Source: Clostridia bacterium | Lineage (GTDB): Bacteria > Bacillota > Clostridia > Oscillospirales > Acutalibacteraceae | NCBI GenBank assembly: GCA_017430965.1 | Contig: JAFRLX010000070.1 | Span: 1 to 46,550 of the forward strand | Direction: 5' to 3' | Length of the DNA stretch: 46,550 bases | Shown here: positions 1 to 7,763 of the stretch, piece after piece | Position numbering within the stretch: position 1 is the stretch's first letter | How the letters are laid out: every line of letters starts with the position of its first letter | Notes under the pieces: generated by a model | The model's database searches: none | What the model was told of the DNA's origin: nothing | What the model saw: the letters and a program-made list of their open reading frames with translations, nothing else | Program-made: the position numbers and the translations under genes

Positions 1-121
1 CATTCACTTTGCCAAGATTTGCGGTTTCAGCAGAAGCGGCGAAAGGAAATGCCGACAAGAGCATCAGCACAGCTAATATAAGCGAGAAAGTCTTTTTACT
101 TAAACCGTTTTTTGATTTCAT
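1..121 (-). CDS. Secreted protein, N-terminal fragment cut by the window edge
   Basis: Only the first 40 codons are visible. They read MKSKNGLSKKTFSLILAVLM followed by LLSAFPFAASAETANLGKVN: a basic start, a hydrophobic core and an ASA-type signal peptidase I site near residue 31. The product is therefore exported. An AAAGGA ribosome binding site lies 5 nt upstream of the chosen ATG; a second in-frame ATG two codons earlier overlaps that site and is less likely. The signal peptide resembles in style those of the large secreted proteins at 33008 and 38695. Nothing of the mature protein can be judged. Confidence 0.7.
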   Translation of the reverse strand, partial: MKSKNGLSKKTFSLILAVLMLLSAFPFAASAETANLGKVN

Positions 122-191
122 AATCATCCTTTCTCTGCAAACAAAAAAGAGGCAAGATTTTTTCTCGCCTCTTGTCTTTGCAGTTTTGTTT

Positions 192-821
192 TTAATATGT
201 GAAGTTTCCTGTCCATTTACCACAGTTTGAGCAACTCCAGCACTCATAACCCGAAGGGCAGTTTCGGAAGTATTCATCTTCTCCGATTGCGCCGCTTTCA
301 AACAGGTTATTCCATTTACTCATTTCAGAATTTACAAATGCTCTGACATCACTTTTTGAACCAAACCATCTTCCCATATTGCCGTAGGAAACATAGTGGT
401 TGTAGTTATTGGTACACGACTTTGGTTTGGTGGTTTGCGGTTTAGTGGTCGGGGCTTTTGTCGTTGGCTGCTTTTTCGTTGTAGTCTGTTTTTTCGTTGT
501 GGTTTGCTTTTCGGTTGGCTTTTGAGTTGTTGGTTGCTGTTTTGTGGTTGCGGCAGGTTTGGTAGTTGCTTGTGATTTTGTGGTTGATTGCTTGCTTGTT
601 TCGGCAGGTTTTGCAGTCGTTGTAGATTGTTTCTTTGAAGTGTTTTGAAAGGCCGTTTCAACGACTGTGTTATCGGTCGAAGTATCCTTCTCACTTTTTT
701 CTTCACTGATGATGGTGCTGCTTTGTGCCACTGCACTCGGCACATTCTGACTTGCTTTTACCGCACAGGCGGTGAGTGTTGCTACAATCAATACCAAAAT
801 CGCTAATGCATATTTCTTCAT
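192..821 (-). CDS. Thr-rich lipoprotein with a cysteine-containing C-terminal module
   Basis: The 209-residue product starts MKKYALAILVLIVATLTACA, a lipoprotein signal with lipobox LTAC, so it should be lipid-anchored outside the membrane. Residues about 65-135 are a low-complexity linker of TTK/QPT/KP units, typical of extended wall-spanning spacers in Firmicutes. The last ~75 residues form a compact tail with cysteines in NCPSGYECWSCSNCG, possibly a metal-binding or disulfide-linked knuckle. The ATG was chosen because AAAGGAG stands 8 nt before it; an upstream in-frame Met adds 17 non-signal residues and lacks such a site. I do not recognise the C-terminal domain and assign no function. Confidence 0.75.
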   Translation of the reverse strand: MKKYALAILVLIVATLTACAVKASQNVPSAVAQSSTIISEEKSEKDTSTDNTVVETAFQNTSKKQSTTTAKPAETSKQSTTKSQATTKPAATTKQQPTTQKPTEKQTTTKKQTTTKKQPTTKAPTTKPQTTKPKSCTNNYNHYVSYGNMGRWFGSKSDVRAFVNSEMSKWNNLFESGAIGEDEYFRNCPSGYECWSCSNCGKWTGNFTY

Positions 822-950
822 ACTTATCATCTCCTTTGTCTTAATCGTACTACCAAAAACGCATTTAGACAAAGGTGCGAATTAAAACATCGGTACCACT
901 TCCTTTCATTAATTACTATCTATATACATGGGTGTGGCATTGTATCCACA

Positions 951-1844
951 CTACCTTGCATCTCTGCCTCGCTGTCTTTGTAAATATTTGCTGTAATGTT
1001 CAAGTGCTTTACACACATATTCCTCGGTTTTTTCAATAGGAATCGTTTTGGGAATATACTTTCTGACTCTTTCTGCATGAAAAACGAGTTTTTCTTTTTG
1101 ATTAGGCTTGATTTCCGACATTATTTCCACGATTTTTTCCGTGTCAAGTTTGCCATTTTCAAAAAGTCTCCGCATTCTGATGGTTTGCGCATGTGAGGGA
1201 AAGCACTCATTTTCATCAATGTATTCGACAATATCTCGTTGGCTATCTTCATCAAGGTAAGACATTTCAACTGCCGGTCTGAGACCTATTTTGCCTGCAT
1301 CAATATATTCGAGCAACTCAGGAACAAGTTCCGTAAGGCGGATATATCTTCTGATTTGTTCTCTACTAACACCGACTTGATATGCCAGTTCTTCATTAGA
1401 GCGCAAATCTGACGAAAGCGGAAAATCTGACACCAGTGGTGTCAGATTTTCTTTTCTTGGTCTGCCGGGAGATTTCTTCATAGCATCATAAAGAATTTTA
1501 TATGCAAACGCTTTTTCGCTTGGTAACATATTTTCTCTTTGATGAATGTTGCTTTCCACCATAACGATAGCTGCTGTGTCATCATCAAAGTCACAGACTA
1601 CAGATTTAATTTTATCTTGTTTGGCAAGTTCGGTCGCTCGTAATCTTCTATGCCCTGATATCATTTCATATCTCCCGCCTTCTTTTGGTCTTACGATGAT
1701 AGGTACCAATAAACCATTGTTGGTAATGCTTTCTGTGAGTTCAATCATCTTCGCATCGTCAACGACTTTAAAAGGATGTTCGGGATAGGCATCGATGAGA
1801 GAAATATCAATTTCTTTTACTTCTGATGAATTGTTTTTTTTCAT
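951..1844 (-). CDS. ParB/RepB/Spo0J-family DNA-binding protein
   Basis: The product is 297 residues. An N-terminal ParB-type nuclease/CTPase-like domain (about 10-105) carries the signature ISGHRRLRATELAK and the following VESNIHQREN. A helix-turn-helix region (about 140-190) reads NEELAYQVGVSREQIRRYIR. Between them is a variable linker containing SPGRPRKENL. The basic tail ends QRQRGRDAR. Chromosomal ParB binds parS beside parA, but no parA is present here. Stand-alone proteins of this size are common in integrative elements, so a role in element regulation or stability is more likely than chromosome segregation. GGAGG 8 nt before the chosen ATG decides the start over a Met five codons upstream. 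A perfect 15-bp-arm hairpin sits directly upstream (1872-1911). Confidence 0.85.
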   Translation of the reverse strand: MKKNNSSEVKEIDISLIDAYPEHPFKVVDDAKMIELTESITNNGLLVPIIVRPKEGGRYEMISGHRRLRATELAKQDKIKSVVCDFDDDTAAIVMVESNIHQRENMLPSEKAFAYKILYDAMKKSPGRPRKENLTPLVSDFPLSSDLRSNEELAYQVGVSREQIRRYIRLTELVPELLEYIDAGKIGLRPAVEMSYLDEDSQRDIVEYIDENECFPSHAQTIRMRRLFENGKLDTEKIVEIMSEIKPNQKEKLVFHAERVRKYIPKTIPIEKTEEYVCKALEHYSKYLQRQRGRDAR

Positions 1845-1861
1845 TATTTTTTCCTCCATTT

Positions 1862-2330
1862 TTATTTGTTAAACCAAAATACAAAAACAGGTGGGCTTTT
1901 GTATTTTGGTTTTGCGTGTTACTTGTCCTCGGCACCCCACACGCAACGGGAAATCATCAGACGATCGGTTGCGAGCCGATTCCATTGGAATTTCACCACC
2001 GCCGGGTACTCCGCCAGCTCCGTAGAGATGTATCATTATACCTGAACGTTTCATTGCCTTATCCGTAGCAATCGGATATTTCAAAATAGTTTGGAATCGC
2101 TCGATACCTTGTTTTCCGTAATTACCTTTCGGCAGGTATGTCTTGGCGCACTTTCATTCGGCTGAGGTTTCCCTCCGTTCAGGAACGTATCTGATGAATG
2201 TGTATTTAGTTGTAGTGAGAAATAATGTCCTCATAGGGTAGGCAACGAGAAAGCCCGTTTTACAAACAAAATTCAAAACTTTTTTATTTTTGTTAATTTC
2301 GAACAATTCGGCTCATCTTCATTAAGGTGT
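1862..2330 (-). other. Long hairpin-rich non-coding leader upstream of the parB-like gene
   Basis: About 470 nt without a credible gene. Read on the minus strand toward the parB-like gene it contains several dyads: arms at 1872-1886 and 1897-1911 (15 bp perfect, ending just before the ribosome binding site), TTGCGTGT/ACACGCAA at 1912-1919 and 1939-1946, and ATTCCATTGGAAT near 1980. Short possible frames exist but have no convincing start signal. It could be a structured 5' leader, an operator region for the ParB-like protein, or a conserved non-coding part of a mobile element. I cannot match it to a known riboswitch class by eye. Confidence 0.4.
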
Positions 2331-2338
2331 TTTTACAA

Positions 2339-2412
2339 CAAAAAAAGCCCCTTTGTCCGAAGACAAAGGGGCAAATGAAAAAGAATAGGCACATCCGTGA
2401 AGATGTGCCTAT
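2339..2412 (-). terminator. Intrinsic terminator of ppdK plus a second hairpin
   Basis: GCCCCTTTGTC (2347-2357) pairs with GACAAAGGGGC (2362-2372) around a UUCG-type loop and is followed on the minus strand by a T-run, a classic rho-independent terminator. A second perfect 11-bp hairpin (2385-2395 with 2402-2412) lies between it and the ppdK stop codon. Confidence 0.85.
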
Positions 2413-2451
2413 GTTCTATTTGGTTTTAAAAATGGGTGCAAATGTGCGTGA

Positions 2452-5082
2452 TTAGTGTTGATTGGCAATCGCTGCCTGCGCCGCTGCGAGCCTTGCAATC
2501 GGAACGCGGAACGGGGAGCAGGAAACGTAGTCAAGACCAATCTTGTGGCAGAACTCTACCGAGCTCGGGTCGCCGCCGTGTTCACCGCAAATACCGCAGT
2601 GAAGGTCGGGGCGCACTTTCTTACCCATGTCAACTGCCATTTCCATCAGCTTGCCAACACCGGTTTGGTCAAGTTTTGCAAACGGGTCGTTTTCAAAAAT
2701 CTTTGCATCATAGTATGCATCGAGGAACTTGCCGGCATCGTCACGGCTGAAACCGTAGGTCATCTGTGTCAAATCGTTGGTACCGAAGCAGAAGAAGTCT
2801 GCCTGCTCAGCGATTTTATCGGCTGTCAGCGCAGCACGCGGGATTTCAATCATGGTGCCGACTTCATACTTCATATCGATGCCTGCCTTAGCGATTTCTT
2901 CATCGGCAGTGGCAACAACGAGGTCCTTAACATATTTCAATTCCTTGCTGTCGCAGGACAACGGAATCATGATTTCGGGGTCCATATCCCAATCCGGATG
3001 GGCTTTCTTGACATTGATAGCCGCGCGGATGACTGCTTTGGTCTGCATCTTGGCAATTTCCGGATAGGTAACGGCAAGTCTCAAACCTCTGTGACCCATC
3101 ATCGGGTTAAACTCGTGAAGAGCATCGATAATCGCTTTGATGTCTGCCACGCTCTTTTTCTTAGCGGCAGCGAGTTTTTCGATATCGGCTTCTTCGGTCG
3201 GAACGAATTCATGAAGCGGCGGGTCAAGGAAACGGATGGTTACCGGATAACCTTCAAGCGCTTCGTAAAGCTTTTCAAAGTCGCTCTGCTGGTAGGGGAG
3301 AATCTTCTCAAGAGCAGCTTCTCTATCTTCTACCTTCGTGGAGCAAATCATCTCGCGGAAAGCAGCGATTCTATCTTCCTCGAAGAACATGTGCTCGGTA
3401 CGGCACAAACCGATACCTTCAGCGCCAAGCTCTCTTGCTTTCTTGGCATCTGCCGGTGTGTCGGCATTGGTGCGCACTTTCAGAGTTCTGTATTTGTCTG
3501 CCCAACCCATGATTCTGCCGAAGGTGCCGGCAATCTCGGCATCCTTGGTGGCGATAATGCCATCATAGATGTTACCGGTAGAACCGTCGATAGAAATGAA
3601 GTCGCCTTCTTTAAATACTTTCTCTGCAAGGGTGAACTGCTTGTTGGCTTCGTCCATGATAATATCGGAGCAGCCGGAAACACAGCAGGTACCCATGCCG
3701 CGGGCAACAACCGCTGCGTGAGAGGTCATACCGCCGCGCACGGTGAGAATACCCTGAGAAGCCTTCATGCCGGTGATATCTTCCGGAGAAGTTTCAAGTC
3801 TGACAAGCACAACCTTTTCGCCGCGGGCATTCCACTCAACAGCATCATCAGCCGTAAAGACAACCTTACCGCAAGCAGCGCCGGGGGAAGCACCCAAGCC
3901 TTTACCGAGCGGTGTAGCAGCCTTTAAAGCAGTAGCATCAAACTGCGGGTGGAGGAGGGTATCGAGGTTACGCGGGTCAATCATGGCAACCGCTTCTTCC
4001 TCGGTTCTCATGCCTTCGTCAACGAGGTCACAGGCAATCTGCAGAGCAGCCTGTGCAGTTCTCTTACCGTTACGGGTCTGGAGCATATAGAGCTTGCCGT
4101 GTTCCACGGTAAATTCCATATCCTGCATATCTCTGTAGTGCTTTTCAAGAAGGGCACAAACCTTGGTGAAATCTGCAAATGCTTCGGGGAACTTCTGTTC
4201 CATTTCGCTGATGTGCATAGGTGTACGCACACCTGCCACAACGTCCTCACCCTGAGCGTTGGTAAGGAATTCACCGAATAAGCCCTTTGCGCCGGTAGCC
4301 GGGTCACGCGTGAAAGCAACGCCTGTGCCGCAGTCATCGCCCATGTTGCCGAATGCCATCGCCTGTACATTGACAGCCGTACCCCAAGAATAGGGAATGT
4401 CGTTATCGCGGCGGTACACATTGGCGCGCGGGTTATCCCAAGAGCGGAACACTGCCTTAACAGCACCCATTAACTGCTCTTTCGGGTCAGTCGGGAAGTC
4501 TTCACCGATTTTGTCTTTGTATTCAGCCTTGAATTGAGAAGCAAGCTCTTTCAGGTCCTCTGCAGTTAAGTCAACATCCTGCGTGACACCTTTCTTGGCT
4601 TTCATTTCGTCAATAAGCTCTTCAAAATATTTCTTACCGACTTCCATAACAACGTCGGAATACATTTGGATAAATCTTCTGTAGCAGTCCCAAGCCCAAC
4701 GCGGGTTGTTGGATTTCTCTGCCATAACTTCAACCACTTCTTCATTTAAGCCGAGGTTGAGGATGGTATCCATCATGCCGGGCATGGAAGCTCTTGCACC
4801 GGAACGAACGGAAACGAGCAACGGGTTCTCTTTGTCGCCGAACTTTTTGCCGTTGATTTCTTCCATCTTCACGATGTACTCTTCAATCTCAGCCATGATT
4901 TCAGGGTTGATTTGTCTGCCGTCTTCATAATACTGTGTGCAAGCCTCTGTGGTGATTGTGAAGCCCTGCGGAACGGGAAGACCGATATTGGTCATTTCCG
5001 CGAGGTTAGCGCCTTTACCGCCGAGAAGCTCTCTCATGTTGGCATTACCTTCCGAGAAAAGGTAGCAATACTTTTTTGCCAT
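2452..5082 (-). CDS. ppdK: Pyruvate, phosphate dikinase
   Basis: The 876-residue product has the full length of PPDK. The enzyme interconverts pyruvate + ATP + Pi and phosphoenolpyruvate + AMP + PPi in the cytoplasm; in anaerobic Clostridia it often runs glycolytically with PPi. Visible features are the N-terminal nucleotide-binding domain (KYCYLFSEGNANMRELLGGKGANLAEM), the swivelling phosphohistidine domain with GGMTSHAAVVARGMG (catalytic His near residue 453), and the C-terminal PEP/pyruvate barrel ending with DLHCGICGEHGGDP (catalytic Cys near 831). The start MAKKYCYLF is set by GGAGG 8 nt upstream; two earlier in-frame ATGs overlap or precede that site. It stands alone with its own terminator. 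A 15-bp palindrome at 5131-5145 in the leader could be an operator. Confidence 0.97.
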   Translation of the reverse strand: MAKKYCYLFSEGNANMRELLGGKGANLAEMTNIGLPVPQGFTITTEACTQYYEDGRQINPEIMAEIEEYIVKMEEINGKKFGDKENPLLVSVRSGARASMPGMMDTILNLGLNEEVVEVMAEKSNNPRWAWDCYRRFIQMYSDVVMEVGKKYFEELIDEMKAKKGVTQDVDLTAEDLKELASQFKAEYKDKIGEDFPTDPKEQLMGAVKAVFRSWDNPRANVYRRDNDIPYSWGTAVNVQAMAFGNMGDDCGTGVAFTRDPATGAKGLFGEFLTNAQGEDVVAGVRTPMHISEMEQKFPEAFADFTKVCALLEKHYRDMQDMEFTVEHGKLYMLQTRNGKRTAQAALQIACDLVDEGMRTEEEAVAMIDPRNLDTLLHPQFDATALKAATPLGKGLGASPGAACGKVVFTADDAVEWNARGEKVVLVRLETSPEDITGMKASQGILTVRGGMTSHAAVVARGMGTCCVSGCSDIIMDEANKQFTLAEKVFKEGDFISIDGSTGNIYDGIIATKDAEIAGTFGRIMGWADKYRTLKVRTNADTPADAKKARELGAEGIGLCRTEHMFFEEDRIAAFREMICSTKVEDREAALEKILPYQQSDFEKLYEALEGYPVTIRFLDPPLHEFVPTEEADIEKLAAAKKKSVADIKAIIDALHEFNPMMGHRGLRLAVTYPEIAKMQTKAVIRAAINVKKAHPDWDMDPEIMIPLSCDSKELKYVKDLVVATADEEIAKAGIDMKYEVGTMIEIPRAALTADKIAEQADFFCFGTNDLTQMTYGFSRDDAGKFLDAYYDAKIFENDPFAKLDQTGVGKLMEMAVDMGKKVRPDLHCGICGEHGGDPSSVEFCHKIGLDYVSCSPFRVPIARLAAAQAAIANQH

Positions 5083-5130
5083 TTGCATTTCCTCCATATA
5101 CTTTATCTGTAATTTTTATACATCTTAATA

Positions 5131-5145
5131 GCCACATATTGTGGC
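5131..5145. promoter_or_regulatory. Palindrome in the ppdK upstream region, possible operator
   Basis: GCCACATATTGTGGC is a perfect dyad with a 3-nt centre, about 50 bp upstream of the ppdK start. Its size and place suit a dimeric regulator. It does not match the Rex or LexA consensus that I know, so the regulator is not named. Confidence 0.35.
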
Positions 5146-5250
5146 ACTCATATATTTTATATTAATTAACGGAATTAAGCAATGTAGAATATTCACAAAT
5201 TTTACTTGCAAATTACCAAAAAATAGGTAATAATATATTCATAATATACA

Positions 5251-5418
5251 AATTGATTGCTTTTGAGATGCTTTTTACGGTATAGCACGGTGCCTTTACA
5301 CCGTTTGCCCGCTCAAAAAGCCTTGCAATACACAGAGGATTCCTTCACCTTTTTGGAGCAGGCAATCGGCGCAAATTCACGGCACTCTCCCGCAAAAAGT
5401 CCTCAAAAGCAATCAATT
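5251..5418 (+). ncRNA. 168-nt structured element with 17-bp closing stem (candidate small RNA or MITE)
   Basis: The ends are perfectly complementary over 17 nt (5251-5267 with 5402-5418). The stem continues through GCTTTTT/AAAAAG. Inside lie a 6-bp hairpin (ACGGTG 5287-5292 with CACCGT 5299-5304) and a second long stem (TTGCC, GCTC, AAAAAG pairing with CTTTTT, GAGC, GGCAA around 5304-5363). The shape (closing stem, asymmetric bubble, terminal stem, about 170 nt, stand-alone between divergent genes) recalls 6S RNA. The small hairpin lies on the 5' side of the bubble, which is not the usual layout. TTGCAA near 5207 and AT-rich DNA near 5228-5250 could form a promoter. A MITE with 17-bp inverted ends is the main alternative; I see no clear target duplication. 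Confidence 0.4.
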
Positions 5419-5427
5419 CAGGTGTTT

Positions 5428-5488
5428 TTGACTTATTAATGCACTCAAATAATAAATACTTCAGGTGCGTTTTTGGTGGCAAAAACGC
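5428..5488 (+). promoter_or_regulatory. Candidate glmU promoter with downstream leader hairpin
   Basis: TTGACT (5428-5433) and TAATAA (5450-5455) are spaced by 16 nt. The leader then holds a 9-bp hairpin, GCGTTTTTG (5467-5475) with CAAAAACGC (5480-5488), followed by A-rich sequence up to the glmU start. Confidence 0.45.
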
Positions 5489-5536
5489 AAAAAAATAACA
5501 GAGAAACATTTTCCCTTATGAAAAGAGGCAATCACT

Positions 5537-6919
5537 ATGAGTAACTGTGCAGTTATCCTTGCCGGCGGGCAGGGCAAACGAATGAAATCCAACAAACCCA
5601 AGGCGTTGTGTGAAGTGCTTTTTAAGCCCATGATTGATTGGACGATTGACGCTTCGCGCGCTGCGAAGATTAAAGACATTTGCGTGGTGACCGGGCATTT
5701 GCACGAAATGCTCGAAGCGCACTTGGAGGGCGAGACCAAAACCGCCTTTCAGTCCGAGCGCCTCGGCACCGGTCACGCGGTGATGCAGGCAGTTGATTTT
5801 ATCAAGGAATTTAAGGGCGGCAACACCCTGATTTTAAACGGCGACTGCCCGCTGATGGATGGCGAAACCATCCGCTCTGCGCTCTCCTACCACGGGAGGC
5901 ACAAAAATGATGTGACTGTCATTTCCGCCAATGTGGCAAACCCCTTCGGCTACGGCAGGATTATCAGAGATGCCGGCGGCTTCCTGAAAGCCATTGTTGA
6001 AGAGAAAGACGCCACACCCGCACAGCGCGCAGTCAACGAAGTCAATTCCGGTGCGTACTGGTTCAAAACCGATGTGCTGCTTGACTCCCTTAATAAGATT
6101 ACCAATAAGAATAAGCAGCATGAGTATTACCTGACCGACTGTATTGAAATCGCGATTCGCGAAGGCTTAAAGACCTCTGCATTTACCGCGCAAAATCCCG
6201 ATGTGGTGCTCGGCGCCAACGACAGAATTCAACTGCTTGATTTAAACGATAAACTGCGCTACAAATTCCTGCAGGAGCAGATGTTAGCGGGCGTGGATAT
6301 TCCCTGCTCGGAAGGCATTATCATCGGCCCCGATGTGGAGATTGGCACCGATACCAGAATTTTGCCCGGTACCGTGCTGCTCGGCGACACCAGAATTGGC
6401 AAGAACTGCATTATCGGCCCGAACTCTTACATCACCGATACGGTGGTCGGCAACGATGTGCTGCTCGACAATGTAGTGGCGGAAGAGAGCAAAATCGGCT
6501 CCGGCTGCGACCTCGGTCCCTTTGTGCATGTGCGCCCGGGTTCCAAAATCGGCAAGGAAGTGCACATCGGCAACTTTGTGGAAATTAAAAATTCCACGAT
6601 TGATAACGGCACGAAGGTCAGCCACTTAACTTATGTGGGCGATAGCGACCTCGGTAAAAATATCAACATGGGCTGCGGCTGTGTGACCGTGAATTTTGAC
6701 GGGCAAAAGAAGCACCGCACCGTGATTGGTGACGGCACCTTTATCGGCTGCAACACCAACCTGATTTCTCCGGTAAAACTCGGCAAATATGCCTACACGG
6801 CAGCCGGCTCCACCATTTATGAAGATGTGCCCGATTACACTTTGGCGATTGCCAGAAACCGCCAGGAAAACAAAGTAAATTGGGTCAAAGATAAGAAAAA
6901 AATCAGAAATATGGAATAA
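5537..6919 (+). CDS. glmU: Bifunctional UDP-GlcNAc pyrophosphorylase / GlcN-1-P N-acetyltransferase
   Basis: The 460-residue enzyme makes UDP-N-acetylglucosamine, the precursor of peptidoglycan and teichoic-acid linkage units, in the cytoplasm. The N-terminal Rossmann uridyltransferase half has the motif LAGGQGKRMKSNKPK (residues 8-22) and LNGDCPLM near 105. The C-terminal half is a left-handed beta-helix of hexapeptide repeats from about 255 onward. His363 in VSHLTYVGD matches the catalytic histidine of the acetyltransferase site. AAGAGG lies about 8 nt before the ATG. It heads the conserved Firmicutes order glmU-pth-mfd, here without prs between them. Confidence 0.97.
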   Translation: MSNCAVILAGGQGKRMKSNKPKALCEVLFKPMIDWTIDASRAAKIKDICVVTGHLHEMLEAHLEGETKTAFQSERLGTGHAVMQAVDFIKEFKGGNTLILNGDCPLMDGETIRSALSYHGRHKNDVTVISANVANPFGYGRIIRDAGGFLKAIVEEKDATPAQRAVNEVNSGAYWFKTDVLLDSLNKITNKNKQHEYYLTDCIEIAIREGLKTSAFTAQNPDVVLGANDRIQLLDLNDKLRYKFLQEQMLAGVDIPCSEGIIIGPDVEIGTDTRILPGTVLLGDTRIGKNCIIGPNSYITDTVVGNDVLLDNVVAEESKIGSGCDLGPFVHVRPGSKIGKEVHIGNFVEIKNSTIDNGTKVSHLTYVGDSDLGKNINMGCGCVTVNFDGQKKHRTVIGDGTFIGCNTNLISPVKLGKYAYTAAGSTIYEDVPDYTLAIARNRQENKVNWVKDKKKIRNME

Positions 6920-7068
6920 GCCGCCGGCTTATTCCATATTTCAGCTGTTAGCTGAAACAATGCGGACTGCGGAATTAGTGGTGGCGAAGCTGTGCTTCAC
7001 ATTAAAATTGTGCCGCAGGCGGCACCGCCTATCGCTAACGGCTGATGTGTTAACCGCTAAGTGTTGAA
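6917..7068. repeat. Cluster of small palindromes between glmU and pth
   Basis: The 150-bp gap holds consecutive hairpins: GGAATAAGCC/GGCTTATTCC overlapping the glmU stop, then TTTCAGCT/AGCTGAAA, then GCGAAGC/GCTTC and GTGCCGC/GCGGCAC types. There is no T-run. It resembles the REP-like palindrome clusters elsewhere in this window (11960-12265, 30565-30815). Confidence 0.5.
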
Positions 7069-7070
7069 AT

Positions 7071-7697
7071 ATGAGTTTAGAAGACATTTTTGCAAAGCTA
7101 AAACTACAGAGCAAACCGCAGCCGACCGGTGCGGTAGAGTGGCTCATTGTGGGCTTGGGCAATCCCGGGAGGGAGTATGAAGCGACCCGCCACAATGTGG
7201 GCTTTATTACGCTTGATCGCTTTGCGCAACAAGAACAGTTCAGCATCAAAAAAATCAAGTTCAAATCTCTCATTTCCGACACAATGATTGCCGGCAAACG
7301 GTGTATTATCATGAAGCCGTCTACTTTTATGAACAACTCCGGTGAGGCGGTTGGAGAGTGTGCCGGCTTCTACAAAATAGCGCCGCAAAACATCATCGTC
7401 ATTTATGATGACATCAACTTCCAACCGGGTGAAATGCGCATTCGAAAGCAGGGCTCCGATGGCGGCCACAATGGGATGAAAAGCATTATCTATCACTTAA
7501 ACAGCAATGCGTTCCCGCGCATTCGCATGGGCATCGGAAGCAAGCCGCACCCGGATTACGATTTGGCGGATTGGGTGCTTTCGCGCTTTAGTGAAAGTGA
7601 GATAAAAGCTCTCGAACCTGCGATTGACAACGCCTGCGAAGCGATAAAAATCATTGTGCGCGGAAACATTGATGAAGCGATGAACAAGTTTAATTAA
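7071..7697 (+). CDS. pth: Peptidyl-tRNA hydrolase
   Basis: The 208-residue protein frees tRNA from peptidyl-tRNAs that drop off ribosomes. The family core starts at WLIVGLGNPGREYEATRHNVGF (about residues 24-45), with the catalytic His41 in TRHN. MKPSTFMNNSGE and GDMRIR-like/GGHNGMKSI motifs follow in order. It carries about 22 extra N-terminal residues (MSLEDIFAKLKLQSKP) compared with E. coli Pth; such an extension appears familiar from Clostridia. The ribosome binding site is weak. It lies between glmU and mfd as in other Firmicutes. Confidence 0.96.
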   Translation: MSLEDIFAKLKLQSKPQPTGAVEWLIVGLGNPGREYEATRHNVGFITLDRFAQQEQFSIKKIKFKSLISDTMIAGKRCIIMKPSTFMNNSGEAVGECAGFYKIAPQNIIVIYDDINFQPGEMRIRKQGSDGGHNGMKSIIYHLNSNAFPRIRMGIGSKPHPDYDLADWVLSRFSESEIKALEPAIDNACEAIKIIVRGNIDEAMNKFN

Positions 7698-7763
7698 ATG
7701 CGCAGTGCGAGATAAAAGGAAATACCAAAAGATGAAAATATAAACCAAGAATGAAGTGAACTC

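Noticed and set aside
1869..2084. 71-codon minus-strand frame upstream of the parB-like gene
   Set aside because: No ribosome binding site, and it spans perfect hairpins; treated as a non-coding leader.
2455..3927. 490-codon open frame opposite ppdK
   Set aside because: It is a shadow of the well-conserved ppdK gene; no ribosome binding site and no recognisable protein.
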